A stretch of 64,000 nucleotides of DNA from the NCBI GenBank assembly GCA_958450365.1, contig CAUEEP010000937.1, positions 930,501 to 994,500 of the forward strand, read 5' to 3'. Of this stretch, positions 22,775 to 33,225 are shown one piece after another; within the stretch, counting starts at the first letter, position 1; each line of letters begins with the position of its first letter. Origin of the DNA: Mesorhabditis belari. Its lineage: Eukaryota; Nematoda; Chromadorea; Rhabditida; Rhabditidae. A program made the translations under genes and the position numbers. The notes below the pieces were generated by a model. The model had not been told where the DNA came from. It worked only from the letters and a program-made list of their open reading frames with translations, and made no database searches.

Positions 22775-23725
22775 ATTACGCAAGAGCACAGAGAAAAATT
22801 TTGGGGACGCATTCTAAAACGCACTAGCTACCGTAGTCCGCAATTTCCATTGCAATGCATTGCTTAAAGCCATTTTCCGTTGTTTTTATTCATTTTTCAC
22901 CGTTTTTCTTTACCATTTCATCGCAAATTCATCAAGATCAACGGCTTGGCAACAATGGAGATCGTCCAGGAAGAGGCAGAAAAAGAACAGTCAACACCTC
23001 CAGAAATCGCAAAGTGACTCAGAAGCGGGTGGCCCGGAATCCACCGAGAAGAGCTTCTCGTCAGAAAACAGGATTCGCTCCCAGTGTGGACTTGCGGCCC
23101 ACTCAAGAAGCTCTCGACATCTTTCGAGTCGAACTCGTTTGTTGTCGTCGTCGAGTTGTTGCCCTTGCTTGAGCTTGTAAGGGTGAAGATTGAGCACATT
23201 TTTGGCCATAAGTCGAACCGATTCGCGAGCGATCCCCGTCTGTCGAGCGATCTTTCTCATTGAGACCTGTGGATTCCGGGTCACGCGCTTCTGAATCACT
23301 TTGCGATTTCTGGAGGTGTTGACTGTTCTTTTTCTGCCTCTTCCCGGACGATCTCCATCATTGCCAAGCTCCTTGTATTCCTTAATCGCTTTTGAGACGA
23401 GCTGATGAGAAACACGTAGCAATCGCGCTATCGCACTCACGCATTGATCTTGACGATGAAGCGGCAGAATGGCAAATCCCTTGTTTTTCATCCTATAAAA
23501 AAATGAATAAACTTGAAACAAAGTAAAACAAAAAAAGAAACTAATAAAAACAATCACAGAGAATGGTGCGATGAAATTGTAAAGAAAAACGGTGAAAAAT
23601 GAAATAAAAACAACGGAAAATGGCTTTAAGCAATGCATTGCAATGGAAATTACGGACTACGGTAGCTAGTGCATTTTAGAATGCGTCCCGAAAATTTTTC
23701 GCTGTAAACTCTCTTGCGTTTCAAA
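22775..23725 (-). mobile_element. rearranged Tc1-type element with long inverted ends
   Basis: The ends are inverted copies of each other for about 140 bp. Landmarks are GACGCATTCTAAAA, CTAGCTACCGTAGTCCG and TGCATTGCTTAAAGCCATTTTC. Inside lies the N-terminal half of a transposase on the minus strand. Next to the left end a second, inverted copy of its DNA-binding segment is on the plus strand (about 22,936-23,042). The catalytic C-terminal half is missing. Confidence 0.8.
22991..23490 (-). pseudogene. Tc1-like transposase, N-terminal half
   Basis: From the ATG near 23,490 the minus strand reads a helix-turn-helix (AIARLLRVSHQLVSKAIKEY), a GRPR-like linker (DRPGRGRKRTV), a second HTH (SMRKIARQTGIARESVRLM) and the first catalytic Asp (ILFSDEKLFSVD). 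It then runs into non-homologous sequence, which is the inverted duplicate of its own start. A full Tc1 transposase is about 340 residues. This one stops at about 165, before the second Asp and the Glu, so it could bind DNA but not cut. Confidence 0.85.
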
Positions 23726-24665
23726 ATTTAGTAAAAAGACAAAAGCTGAAGGAAAGATTACGGTAGTTTTAACCAAGGATTACGATAGTTTCATCCACGG
23801 TAATTTGAAAAGAAAATTATGCTTTTTGGAAAGGCTACAGTAAGATTTTGAGTCATTTTCTAAAATCCGTATCTTTCAAGATCTTCCGTGCTGCGCCATA
23901 ATGGAGAATTGTCGAGATGGACGACAAGGGATTCCACCTGAAATGGCAAAAATGAGGAAAGCAGTAAAGAGCATCTTTTAGAATACAATATCGTAAGTTA
24001 GTTTTATTGTAACATTGTCGATCGATTAGTCTACGATAGGCTACTGTACACGGTGCTATTTTTGCAAAACAAAGCATCGTTTAGACCCATTTCCGGCCAA
24101 TTTCCTTTGTTGTAACGAGTTGACCCCGATTTCAGTGCACTGTCTAGCTTTTCTCGAATTTCGTTCATCATTTTGGGCATCATGGAGCTCATTGAGGGTT
24201 TTTCGTTTTCTACCGCGCTCATTTCTGACCATTTCTGGTGAGCGTTTCCACTTCACTCCAATTTACAGCCGATCCGGTGGTGTAAATGAAACTTTTCTAT
24301 TCAGAAGATGCATTCTGGATGTCAGTATGCTTATTGAAATCATTAGAAATCTAATGTTTCTTTTAAAAAAAAATTTTTTTAATTTTAGATTTAGAAAAAT
24401 GTAAATTCCATAATTGTCTCTTTTCTCTATTCTAGCCACTATCGATGACATCCAGTTTGAAAGAAAAATGAAGAAAGAAAGTCAGAATGGAGAGAATGAG
24501 CTGAATTTATGAAGGGAATTCATAAATCGCTGAAGAGAGGAGAGAAGAGGAGATGGGGAGACCCCAATTTGAGTCGTTTGGCCCTTTTCCTTCCCCATTT
24601 TTTCACTTAAACTGATAAATCCTTTCGTTAAAGTACGGGAATTTTGCCTGGATTTTTGCGCTTAC
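23726..24665. other. region downstream of DRAM-like gene, possible 3' exons
   Basis: No independent gene is certain. On the minus strand, 23,937-23,860 follows a good ATTTCAG acceptor and reads SLVVHLDNSPLWRSTEDLER to a stop. The segment 24,234-24,072 after GCTCACCAG has a coding look (MSSMMPKMMNEIREKLDSAL). A tiny exon 24,314-24,297 (NASSE, stop) is another candidate. Any of these could be the last exon of the DRAM-like gene. Confidence 0.35.
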
Positions 24666-27148
24666 CTTTAAGTTGGCTCGAATCTTTTCGAATTCTCGCG
24701 AAAACGACAGAATGTAAGAGACATGAGCGACAGCCATTAACCATTCAGAAACAGCTGAGACGATATGCAAATTGTAGCCTGAATTTCATATTTTATCAGA
24801 TAAAAGGCAGATCTCTTATCAAAACGTTTCTCTTGTTTACCTGGCATCCAAACTTTTCGATTCCATGGTCTTGGAGTTGGGAGATCGGGGTAGACTTTGT
24901 GAAACTCGGAAGCAGCCAAAGTCTAAGGAATTTGGATGTAAAGATTGGATATAAAGATTGGATATAAAGATTAGATATTTTCTAGTTTATCTAAAGTATT
25001 TTCAATTTGTTTCTTCGTGAAAATGAATACAGAATAGATTATGATAGAAAATGCGAAAAACTAACTTTTAGAAATCGCTCAAAATTGCTCAAAATTGCTC
25101 AAAATTGCTCAAAATTGCTCAAAATTGCTCAAAAAATTTTACAGCTTTCTATTTGGCTTTCTATCAGCTACATTTGTTTAATGTAGCTTTTTATAAGACT
25201 GTTTTTAAACTATTAAACTCTTTAGATAGTTTTCTTTAGTTTTCTTTAGTTCTCTTTAGCTTTAGTTTTATCAAAAAACCCAGCCAACCCCAAATGTGAG
25301 AGCCATTGTGAAAGTGATGACACTCCAAGCAGCCAATCCTAATCGAATATATCCAATTCGACGATTGTTGTACAATGGATGCATTCGCATTGTGATAAAT
25401 GTTTGTATCATCTGGAATTCGAATGTTTAAGATAAGCTTAATCAAAAGCTTAATTCCCAGTTATTCTATCAATAGAACATTAGGGTTACAGTTTTTCTAC
25501 GAATCATCTTTTAGAAAACGATTTACCTCTTAGAGAGCGATTAGAAAACGTTAGAAAACGTTAGAAAACGTTAGAAAGCGTTAGAAAACGATAGAAAACG
25601 TTAGAAAACGTTAGAAAACGTTAGAAAACGTTAGAAAACGTTAGAAAACGTTAGAAAACGTTAGAAAACGTTAGAAAACGTTAGAAAAGTCCAAGAACAC
25701 AGTAAAGATTAAAGTTTGTTCCTCACAAGTAATGCATTTTCTAAAAGGTTGCCTATTTAAGAAAACTACTGTTAGTTTACATTCGATCAGCTCGATTTTT
25801 GTATCATTCATTGAGTCGATGATTATGATTGAGCCTATGCTTATGATTGAGCCTATGATTATGATTGAGCTATGCTTATGATTGAGCCTATGCTTATGAT
25901 TCAGCTTATGATTCAGCCTATGCTTACGATTGAGCCTATGATTAAGCCTATGATTATGATTCCTTATGACTTTCCTCATCGAATGATAACAAAATCGGAT
26001 GGATTAAATGTAAACTGACGGCTCGACTACAGTAGTTTTCTGTTGCCTTTTAGAGAAAACTCGTGAGGAAAACACTCTAGTAAAGCCAATGAAAAGCTTG
26101 GTTACGGCTATAGTCTATAGTATAGGGCTATAGTATAGGGCTATAGTATAGGGCTATAGTATAGGGCTATAGTATAGGGCTATAGTATAGGGCTATAGTA
26201 TAGGCGCTGCAGAACTTTTGCCTCACACACTTAGAAAAAAATTAACGTACTTTTGGCGAAAAATGATTGCAAAAAAGTTGGCACGAAAAAATCTGATTTG
26301 ACTCCTTTTAAAGTTGCACATGATGTTTTAAACTCTAGCCAAGATTACTGTCTTTGTTTTCACCCACCATATAGACTCCACCCGATCCAAAGCATGTCAC
26401 AGCGGCGCCGAGATGAATTTTGATGACCGCAGACTCTTGGAAATTCGCAACAACCATCATTCCCATCCCACCAGCCACCCCGAAGAGAAGAGACCATTTA
26501 TTGGCGTGCTCAATCACCTAAAGTATCACTTTGTTATAGTATCACTGTTATAGTATGACTGTTATAGTATGACTGTTATAGTATGACTGTTATAGTATGA
26601 CTGTTATAGTATGACTGTTATAGTATGACTGTTATAGTATCACTGTTATAGTATCACTGTTATAGTATCACTGTTATAGTATGACTGTTATAGTATGACT
26701 GTTATAGTATGATTTGTTATAGTATCACTGTTATTCTAATCTCTAGTTTAACTTTAGATTAGTTATGGTTCCAATATGTTTCCAATATGGTTCCAATATG
26801 TTTTGGTTCCAGTTTGAAAAATTCTCTACTCTTCACCTTATCGGATCCTCGAATGAGCTCTTTGATAAGCGAATATCGCAAGTAGATAATCAAAATCGAG
26901 AGAGACGCAGAAATGTTCATGAGAAGACTGAAATTAACTGCGTTTTCTAAACAATACTCTCCAATTACCGTAATCTGGAAATTAAATTCTTTTCGAGCTA
27001 AGCACAGAGCTACATACTTACTTTTAAAAGAAAAACTAATAATTTCACCTAAAGAAGCAACTCTCGGGTCGATCATTTCCGGCAGCTGAAATGTAGGGAA
27101 ACACAGGATCAACATCACCGTGATAGACCGCAAAAACATAAGTGGAAC
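24666..27148 (-). CDS. DRAM/FRAG1-type multi-pass membrane protein (partial)
   Basis: Six exons join in phase on the minus strand: 27148-27049, 26927-26837, 26517-26368, 25411-25289, 24922-24841, 24778-24666. Diagnostic segments are TYVFAVYHGDV followed by FPYISAAG and PESCFF (lumenal loop after TM1), a TM2 ending YLRYSLIKEL, NKWSLLFGVAGG, VVANFQES, the VYMMIQTFITMRMHP loop, and HIVSAVSEWLMA near the C-terminus. These occur in this order in the DRAM/Frag1/Sfk1 family, whose vertebrate members are lysosomal or Golgi proteins linked to autophagy. The exon carrying the start and TM1 (it must end with one base over a codon) was not found between 27,149 and 28,093. The last exon is also uncertain. 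Introns hold four minisatellites. Family is confident, subfamily is not. Confidence 0.85.
25075..25135. repeat. 10-bp repeat GCTCAAAATT
   Basis: Six copies in the intron between the fourth and fifth recognised DRAM exons. Confidence 0.85.
25533..25690. repeat. 10-bp repeat TTAGAAAACG
   Basis: Fifteen copies, nearly perfect, within a DRAM-gene intron. Confidence 0.92.
25815..25972. repeat. 18-bp repeat ATGATTGAGCCTATGCTT
   Basis: Eight to nine imperfect copies in the same intron. An open frame with H-R-L-N repeats through it is a shadow. Confidence 0.82.
26108..26205. repeat. 13-bp repeat TATAGGGCTATAG
   Basis: Seven copies. The unit contains the palindrome CTATAG. Confidence 0.9.
26525..26740. 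repeat. 14-bp repeat TGTTATAGTATGAC
   Basis: About fifteen copies alternating ATGAC and ATCAC endings, starting within 10 bp of the splice acceptor of the third recognised DRAM exon. Confidence 0.92.
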
Positions 27149-27216
27149 CTGAAAATGAACCAAATTTCCATCGGAAAGAACACTAGTTCTTTCTTGAGCT
27201 AAAAAGCAAAGGAAAA

Positions 27217-27300
27217 TCCACAACCGGGATCGAACCCGTGAGGTCTCGCCTGCAACCCTGACCTGGAAACGAACGCTGTACCACTCGGCCACGCCTCCAG
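27217..27300 (-). pseudogene. type-II tRNA-like sequence
   Basis: On the minus strand, GGAGGCGTGGCCGAGTGG starts an acceptor and D arm, and ACGGGTTCGATCCCGG is a convincing T arm. A long variable region lies between them, as in Leu/Ser tRNAs or the nematode nev-tRNAs. The T arm pairs well, but the acceptor and anticodon stems have mismatches, and I cannot fix the anticodon (TCC or CCA are both possible). It could be a functional nev-type tRNA or a SINE head. Confidence 0.5.
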
Positions 27301-27441
27301 CGAGATCGTCTCGCCAAGAGGCCGCCCAAATGCCGCCCATAAGACCCAAATAAGGTCAGGTAGAACCAGAAGTCCGACCAGCACTTTTGCCCAACTTTTG
27401 GAAACTAGTAAGGCACAAGGCTCTACTCTGGCCGCAATCAG

Positions 27442-27514
27442 GTCGGTGTAGCTCATTGGTAGAGCGTTAGCGAGCGATAAGCAAGAGGTCACGGGTTCGA
27501 ATCCCAGCGCCGTC
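27442..27514 (+). pseudogene. tRNA-like sequence
   Basis: Classic D arm (TAGCTCATTGGTAGAGC) and box B (GGGTTCGAATCCC). The acceptor GTCGGTG pairs at six of seven positions with CGCCGTC. The anticodon stem does not close and no U33 context is clear, so I call it a relic. Confidence 0.45.
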
Positions 27515-28093
27515 TGTTTTGTATCAGGTCATAAAAGAATCGGTGTGTTGAATTAATCCTTGTCATGGATTCATCGATTTGTTTGTTTTTTGTTCAAAAT
27601 TCAAAACTAACCCAAATTTATCGTGAAGATTATCGCAAAAAAGACTGGCAAATGTCCGGCACCGAGCCGGCCAAGCGTTAACATTTCAAATTTGAATAGA
27701 AATTACCAATTTGCACAGTTGTTTTTATGAAATAAGAAAAAGCTTTTAGCGGTAAACAGGTCAACAGCTGATTCAGTTTGAGTCAGAAATGAACTTGAAA
27801 GTGTTCGGGTCTTGAAGCGAAGAGATTTCACGGGCAAATTGCAGTACGATACGTGCCTTTTGCCGTCTGTTTGAATGCTATGGATAAGGGGATGCGTTAG
27901 CAATTCGATATTTCAAAGTTGTATTTATATTTTTAATTTCAAGTTACTTTCCAGTGGATTTGTTTTAATTCGAAATAGAAAAGGGAATTTTTGTAGCCTT
28001 GTAGCTTTATAGCTTTTATAGCTTTTTAGCTTTATAGCTTTGTAGGTTTATAGCTTTATAGCTTTATAGCTTTATAGCTTTGGAGCTTTTAAG

Positions 28094-28396
28094 CTAAGAA
28101 AGATGTTGCACAAAATCACAACCGGGCAAGCGACCATTAGAAATAGCAATGAAACGTTGCTTTTGTCGAGCCAATACGGTTTTCTTCTGTGCGTAGTTTT
28201 GTCCAACAGTGAGATTGATAGCCGATGAAAGCTTGAAACGGTTGATTATTTGCGTCATTTCTTCGTAAAGTCTGACCGCAGTATGCCGATGGATGCGGAT
28301 TCTTGGGTCCCTTCTAAAAAAATGAGTTAAAAGATTAGAAAGCTTTCTAGCAAACCTCCAACGCTTTAGAAAGCGCACCGCTCTGCTTTTGCGCTA
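28094..28396 (-). CDS. unidentified small gene or gene fragment
   Basis: Two minus-strand exons join in phase. The first (about 28,396-28,356) ends ...FLKRWR with a GTTTGC donor. The second (28,313-28,094) follows a TTTTTTTAG acceptor and reads RIRIHRHTAVRLYEEMTQII, FKLSSAINLTVGQNYAQKKT and so on to a TAG. Codon use resembles the neighbouring genes. No ATG start was found and I recognise no family. The C-terminal stretch SNGRLPGCDFVQHLS is not informative. Confidence 0.35.
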
Positions 28397-28666
28397 GTCC
28401 CTTAAAAACGTCACAAAAGTTGCGCAAATGACCCTGTTGCGCAAATAAAATGGCGGAAATTAGCCTACCCCCTTTCTAGCTTTGTAGCTAGTAAGCACAA
28501 CTTTTATCCATTTTCCATTTTGCACTAACTTTAACTCTGCCCTAACTACTTTGCATCAATTTCAAATTCAATTTCTACTTCAATCTTTACACCTTCGCTT
28601 ATTTTAATGTTTCTTTAATCTTTTTAGTTTTTTATCTTTCTTAAATACTTTTTATATATCTATTTT

Positions 28667-28672
28667 TTTCAG
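28667..28672 (+). promoter_or_regulatory. spliced-leader acceptor for the BRD7/9 gene
   Basis: TTTTTTCAG ends immediately before the ATG at 28,673, with no in-frame upstream coding. That is the expected form of a nematode trans-splice site. Confidence 0.65.
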
Positions 28673-31600
28673 ATGGGTGATAAAACGCCACTCGGACGAC
28701 GCTCAATGGTCGGCGCTCCACCGTCCATTAGGCCTGCAAGTAAGATTTTGAGATTGATGTGGTACTATGAGCTTTTTTTTCACGAAAACCATTTTTTATG
28801 GGTTAATTGATGACGCGAATCACGAGTTAGTAATGGAAAAATGTTCGTTTTTAAAACTCCGGTGCTATAGTATTGGGGGAAGAGATTTTTCGCCAGATGA
28901 GCTCATTTTTACGCTCAGGGGTTTTTGAATCGATTGCTGAATCGATTGGTGATGCTTTCACACAACACTTCGTAACTTTCAACAACATTCAAGGCTTCTA
29001 TATTTACCTAGGCTTTGGCCGCGTACCTTAGAGGCACGTGGCTACAATATTATAGTTGAAAACCGCTGGTTGAAAAATCAGCACATTTGGTGAAACAAAA
29101 TTTTGCCTACTATAGGTCTACTAAAATCCCCCAACTACTATAGCACGTTGGCTTTTAAAAACGGACATTTATTTCATTCTAACATGTGTTAAAAATAACT
29201 TTTCCGTGATCAGCGTTATCAATTACCCCAGGAAAAATGGTTTTGCTGAAAAAAAGTGGTTTACCCCAAAGCCCATAGGACCTTTGAAATTATCTGTAAC
29301 TTACTTAATTACTCTTTACCTAAAAAAGGATATTTAAATTGCCTAGAACTTTGTCTTAATCCTTAAAGACTAGATTTTGACGTATAACATTGTATTGCTT
29401 ATCTTGTATTGCTTGTTGTATTGCTTGTTGTATTGTTTAACGTATTGTTTAACTTTAGGAACTCCAAAGCCGACGTCAGCTCTTCGACAAGCCACTCTGA
29501 AAAAGAAAGGAAGCAAGGATGTCGACGAAAAACAATCAGAAGAATACTCAGAAGAGGTGATTTGTGGATTTATTTCGCTTTTTGGAAGCAATGCTTTTAA
29601 AACACATTGTTTTCTAACAAATTCGGCTAAATTAACGACGACGCATAGTCTAAGTTTCCTCTCAAACAAACGCTCATATCTCAGCATCAGTATGTTTGTG
29701 CCTGCGCGCTTAGGTATCAAATTAAAGTAGAGGGTGGGTGATTGATGAAAAATCGGCTTTTTTGCCACCTTTCAGTCATTTTGTTCTAAGCGCTGGTTAA
29801 TGCTGAGAATATGTGAAATATCTCAAAAAAAATTGCCACATTCTACTTTAATTTGAGATCTGAGCGTTTGTTTGAGAGTAAACTTAGGCTGCGCTCCTAT
29901 AGGGTGGGGTTCTATTGCAGTATTTACGGTAGGAGACAGTTTGAGCTAAAATTTAAGTAATGGAATCATTAAAAACAACATTTATGCACATGTGAAACCA
30001 AAAACACTTGTAACGTTATAGAAATTTTCAAAATTGCTAAAAGACTGTTTTTTAGAACTCCGAGCGAGAGACGGCTGAAAGCGGACATGAAGAAATCGAC
30101 CAAGAACCAAAGGATAAAAAGGTGTGTTTATCGATCAGTTTTACTCTGAAATACTTTATTTTTTAGAGAAAGAAGAAGTTGACCGAGTACACGATCAAGC
30201 GAAAGGCTCGCGATGCGGCGAAAGCTGAAGCTGTCAATTTGCGAAAGAAGCAGATCGAAGAGGGAGTCATCGACGAAGAGGTGAGGGGAATTGATTCAGA
30301 AATAATTTGGCAATATTGAAAAAATTTGGATTTTTAGGGGAAAAGAAGCAAGCGCAAGTCAGAAAGAAATTTTCAGGAACCTGAGCCAACGCCTGAGCCA
30401 GAACCCGAAGAGGAAGAGGACTCTGGAGCAAAGCCACCAAAAATACGAGGGTAAGTTATAGATTTGGATTATAATGTACATGACGCTTTTTAGATATTCT
30501 CCGTTTCAACTCCTTGCCGATCATTTGCTACGAAAATTGATGGGCAAAGATCCCGAGGAATATTTCGCCTTTCCCGTCACTCCTTCGATGGCGCCCGATT
30601 ATCATGAGGTATCCTTTAAATTCTATTCTTTGTCGAATATGTAAAATAGGCCTGAGATATCTAAAATAGTTATCTAGATGCTATTTATAGATGAAATAGA
30701 TTTCCTATGTCTTCGAAATAGATCTCCTATGTCTAAATTTGATTCAATATTCAGTTTATTGTTTTATTCTTTCAGGTTATCACGAACCCAATGGATTTCT
30801 CGGCTATGCGACAGAAAATCGAGGATGATAAGTATGAAGAGGTGGAGAATTTGATACTAAATTATGATGTAATATAGGTAATTGCTTAAAAATCACCTAA
30901 ACAACTTCTTTTTTTTGCTCATTTTAAGTTTCATTTAGATTCCACAAATGCGCGGTGATGCCGAATTGATTGTATCGAATGCGCTTGCCTACAATCATCC
31001 AAATACCGTCTATCATCTTGCCGCCACTCGTCTCGCTCACATTGTCCGATTCTACTTTTCCGACCAACATTTACGGTTAGTATTGGGTTTTAATCTGCAG
31101 TAAACATGCGTAGTACATTAAGGTTAATAGAATAAACCCCTGGGTCAGATATTAATTTAGATATTAAGCTTAACTTAAGGTTAGTATCGAAATCTTCGTT
31201 TGTAGATATCTCTTCCATATGATGCCAAGAGCTCGTGAGATTCCATTCGAGAAAATCGGTCTCTCTCCACTCGCACCACTTCCAAAACGCTTCGAGAATA
31301 AACGACGTGAAGCTTTGCACGATCCATATGGCGGTTAGTTTCTAAAGTAACATTTGTCAAATCAAAAACCTTGTTTAGCCTAAAAACCTGTCAAATTCAA
31401 GTGAAAAGAAAGCAAATTCAGGCAAAGAGTTGCTCGAGAAAATTCCGACGGCACAATCGACGCGACTTACAACGAGGGTTCCATTGCTGAAAAACTCCCA
31501 TTTGGCTTTCATCGACAACAAAGATGGGGCGACTGTGTTGAATATTCTGACAGCAATGGGACCATCGGATAAAAAGGTGTTTAGATTGTCAAAGAGAGAT

Positions 31601-32992
31601 TACATTTATTGGTTTTAATAGGATTTCATTTGAAGTAGCCTATTTTTAGGAAGCCCGATTGATTGATATCGTTGGCCCACTCGAAGAAGGAACTCCTGGA
31701 ATGTTCACACCGATTGAGACTCGACCAAATCAAGTTCGCTTCTTTACCAAACTTTTCATAAGGTTTGATTTTTAGACACCGATTACCTATTTGGATTATG
31801 GACCGTACTCATCATTTGCTCCGCAATTTGACAGTACATGGGCGTCGATGGATAAGGTTGGTATTGAGTTAGGCTATTACATCTCTAAATGCTTACTTTT
31901 GATAATGAGGTTACTCCAAAAGCCAAACTTTGTCCATATTTTTCATTAAATCAGTATTTATTTTAGGAAGAGTCCGATCTATTCCTACGAACTTACGGTG
32001 ATCGAGAGAATGTCGCCGATGCGCTTTCGTTAAGGAGTATGGTGACGAATACCAACGATCACATGTTAAAGGTTTGTTTGAAATGGATAAACGGGTAATT
32101 AGATAACCGGGACTGTATTGTACCATAAACTAGACTTTAAATTTTATTAGATTAGTTATGGTAAACATTCGTATGTCACATGTATGTCAGACTTTTTGTT
32201 TTAGGTAGTTGACGAGTTTCTGGACGGGCTCACCGATGGAGAGCACTCGAGAACGATTCGACAACTTGAAAAGACAAATGGGAAAGTGGTTTGTTTTGTT
32301 TCGAAATTTCTAAATCAAAGATTTTTCTTTAGGTGATCAAGAAAGAGGAGCCTGATTTGAACACGCTGCTCCACGAAGTGGAAACGATTGGAAATCTGGG
32401 ACTTGACACATCGGTTATTGGTGAGATTCAGGCTCGTCTGAAAGCAGAACACGAATTGTCGATACAGGTACTGCTTTTGGATTTAGAAACATATTTATTG
32501 CAAGGTTAGCAGCTGAGATTTTGGTCACGCATTGTTAGTTGTTAAGGTTCTCAAAGATCCTTCACATGATTTGTTTTAGCAACAGCTCGACAGACAAGGA
32601 CAAGCGCTTGTTGATTTGACGGAGATGCAAAGAAGACGACTCTCTCAACAACCGCCGCTCACTTTAACAAAAGTCTCCGGGCCTAGCCATGTCGAGATAC
32701 AACTGACGAATAAGGTAAGGCCAACGAGATTTTAATTCGAAATGGCTTAATAGATTTAGTTGTGTTAGTGTTAATAGTGTTAGGTATTAACTAAATAGTG
32801 TTAAGCCTTAATAGGCTTGATTTTACTTTCTTTAGAATTATTTTGCTAGACACCATTTTCTAGGTGACAACCCAACTCGTCAACACAATTCACTCATTCG
32901 CCCCACCGACGGAGCTCGTTTCGGCGCCCGTCCTTCACAACGCAATGGGAATCGATGATGATGATGAAATTATGTCCGAATTCTTTCAATAA
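28673..32992 (+). CDS. swsn-9: BRD7/BRD9-type bromodomain protein (SWI/SNF subunit)
   Basis: Seventeen exons close in frame to 603 residues: 28673-28739, 29459-29556, 30056-30121, 30167-30280, 30338-30450, 30494-30608, 30776-30841, 30939-31075, 31206-31333, 31422-31576, 31650-31733, 31776-31856, 31967-32071, 32205-32288, 32333-32467, 32580-32714, 32864-32992. A basic, charged N-terminus (KLTEYTIKRKARDAAKAEA) leads to a bromodomain at about residues 155-255: FPVTPSMAP (ZA loop), NPMDFSAMRQKI, and AYNHPNTVYH with the acetyl-lysine-binding Asn. The C-terminal half (RAREIPFEKIGLSPLAPLP onward) matches the DUF3512 region of BRD7/9, subunits of PBAF/ncBAF chromatin remodellers. The C. elegans counterpart is SWSN-9. 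TTTTTTCAG abuts the ATG, so the transcript is probably trans-spliced. Introns 1 and 2 carry transposon-like inverted repeats. Confidence 0.92.
28770..29265. mobile_element. fold-back element in BRD7/9 intron 1
   Basis: About 200-bp imperfect inverted arms share TTTTTTTTCACGAAAACCA, GTTCGTTTTTAAAA and GTGCTATAGTA(G)TTGGGGG. The inner GTGCTATAGTA...TTGGGGG motif also marks the ends of the element at 40,610-41,057. Confidence 0.75.
29590..29910. repeat. inverted dispersed repeat in BRD7/9 intron 2
   Basis: Two halves meet near 29,728. The right half matches 19,098-19,318 directly and the left half matches it inverted (ACTTTAATTTGATACC, CTCAAACAAACGCTCATATC). Confidence 0.65.
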
Positions 32993-33225
32993 ACAACAGG
33001 TTTTTTTTATGGACTTGTGGATTTTCCTACTGTAAATTGATGGTTAACTTTTTATCACTTATTGTGTTATTTTTTGATGATGATCTCTTCGTTTATTGGG
33101 GTTGAAAATAAATGGTTTGTAACCTTTGCTGAATTGTTTTGAAAATATATATACAAAATTTACAAGTTGAGGTTACTTTGCATATTTGAAAAGAGATAGG
33201 CATTGGGAATGTGAAATGTGTACAC

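Larger units (their letters stand above)
27149..28093. other. spacer with two tRNA-like sequences
   Basis: Should contain the missing 5' exon of the DRAM-like gene, but none with the right phase was found. Besides the tRNA-like sequences it holds a TAGCTTTA repeat (28,000-28,090). Confidence 0.4.

Noticed and set aside
26759..27349. 196-codon minus-strand frame as one protein
   Set aside because: It reads through two DRAM-gene exons in the wrong frame or with introns. The family motifs appear only when 27148-27049 is read in another frame and spliced.
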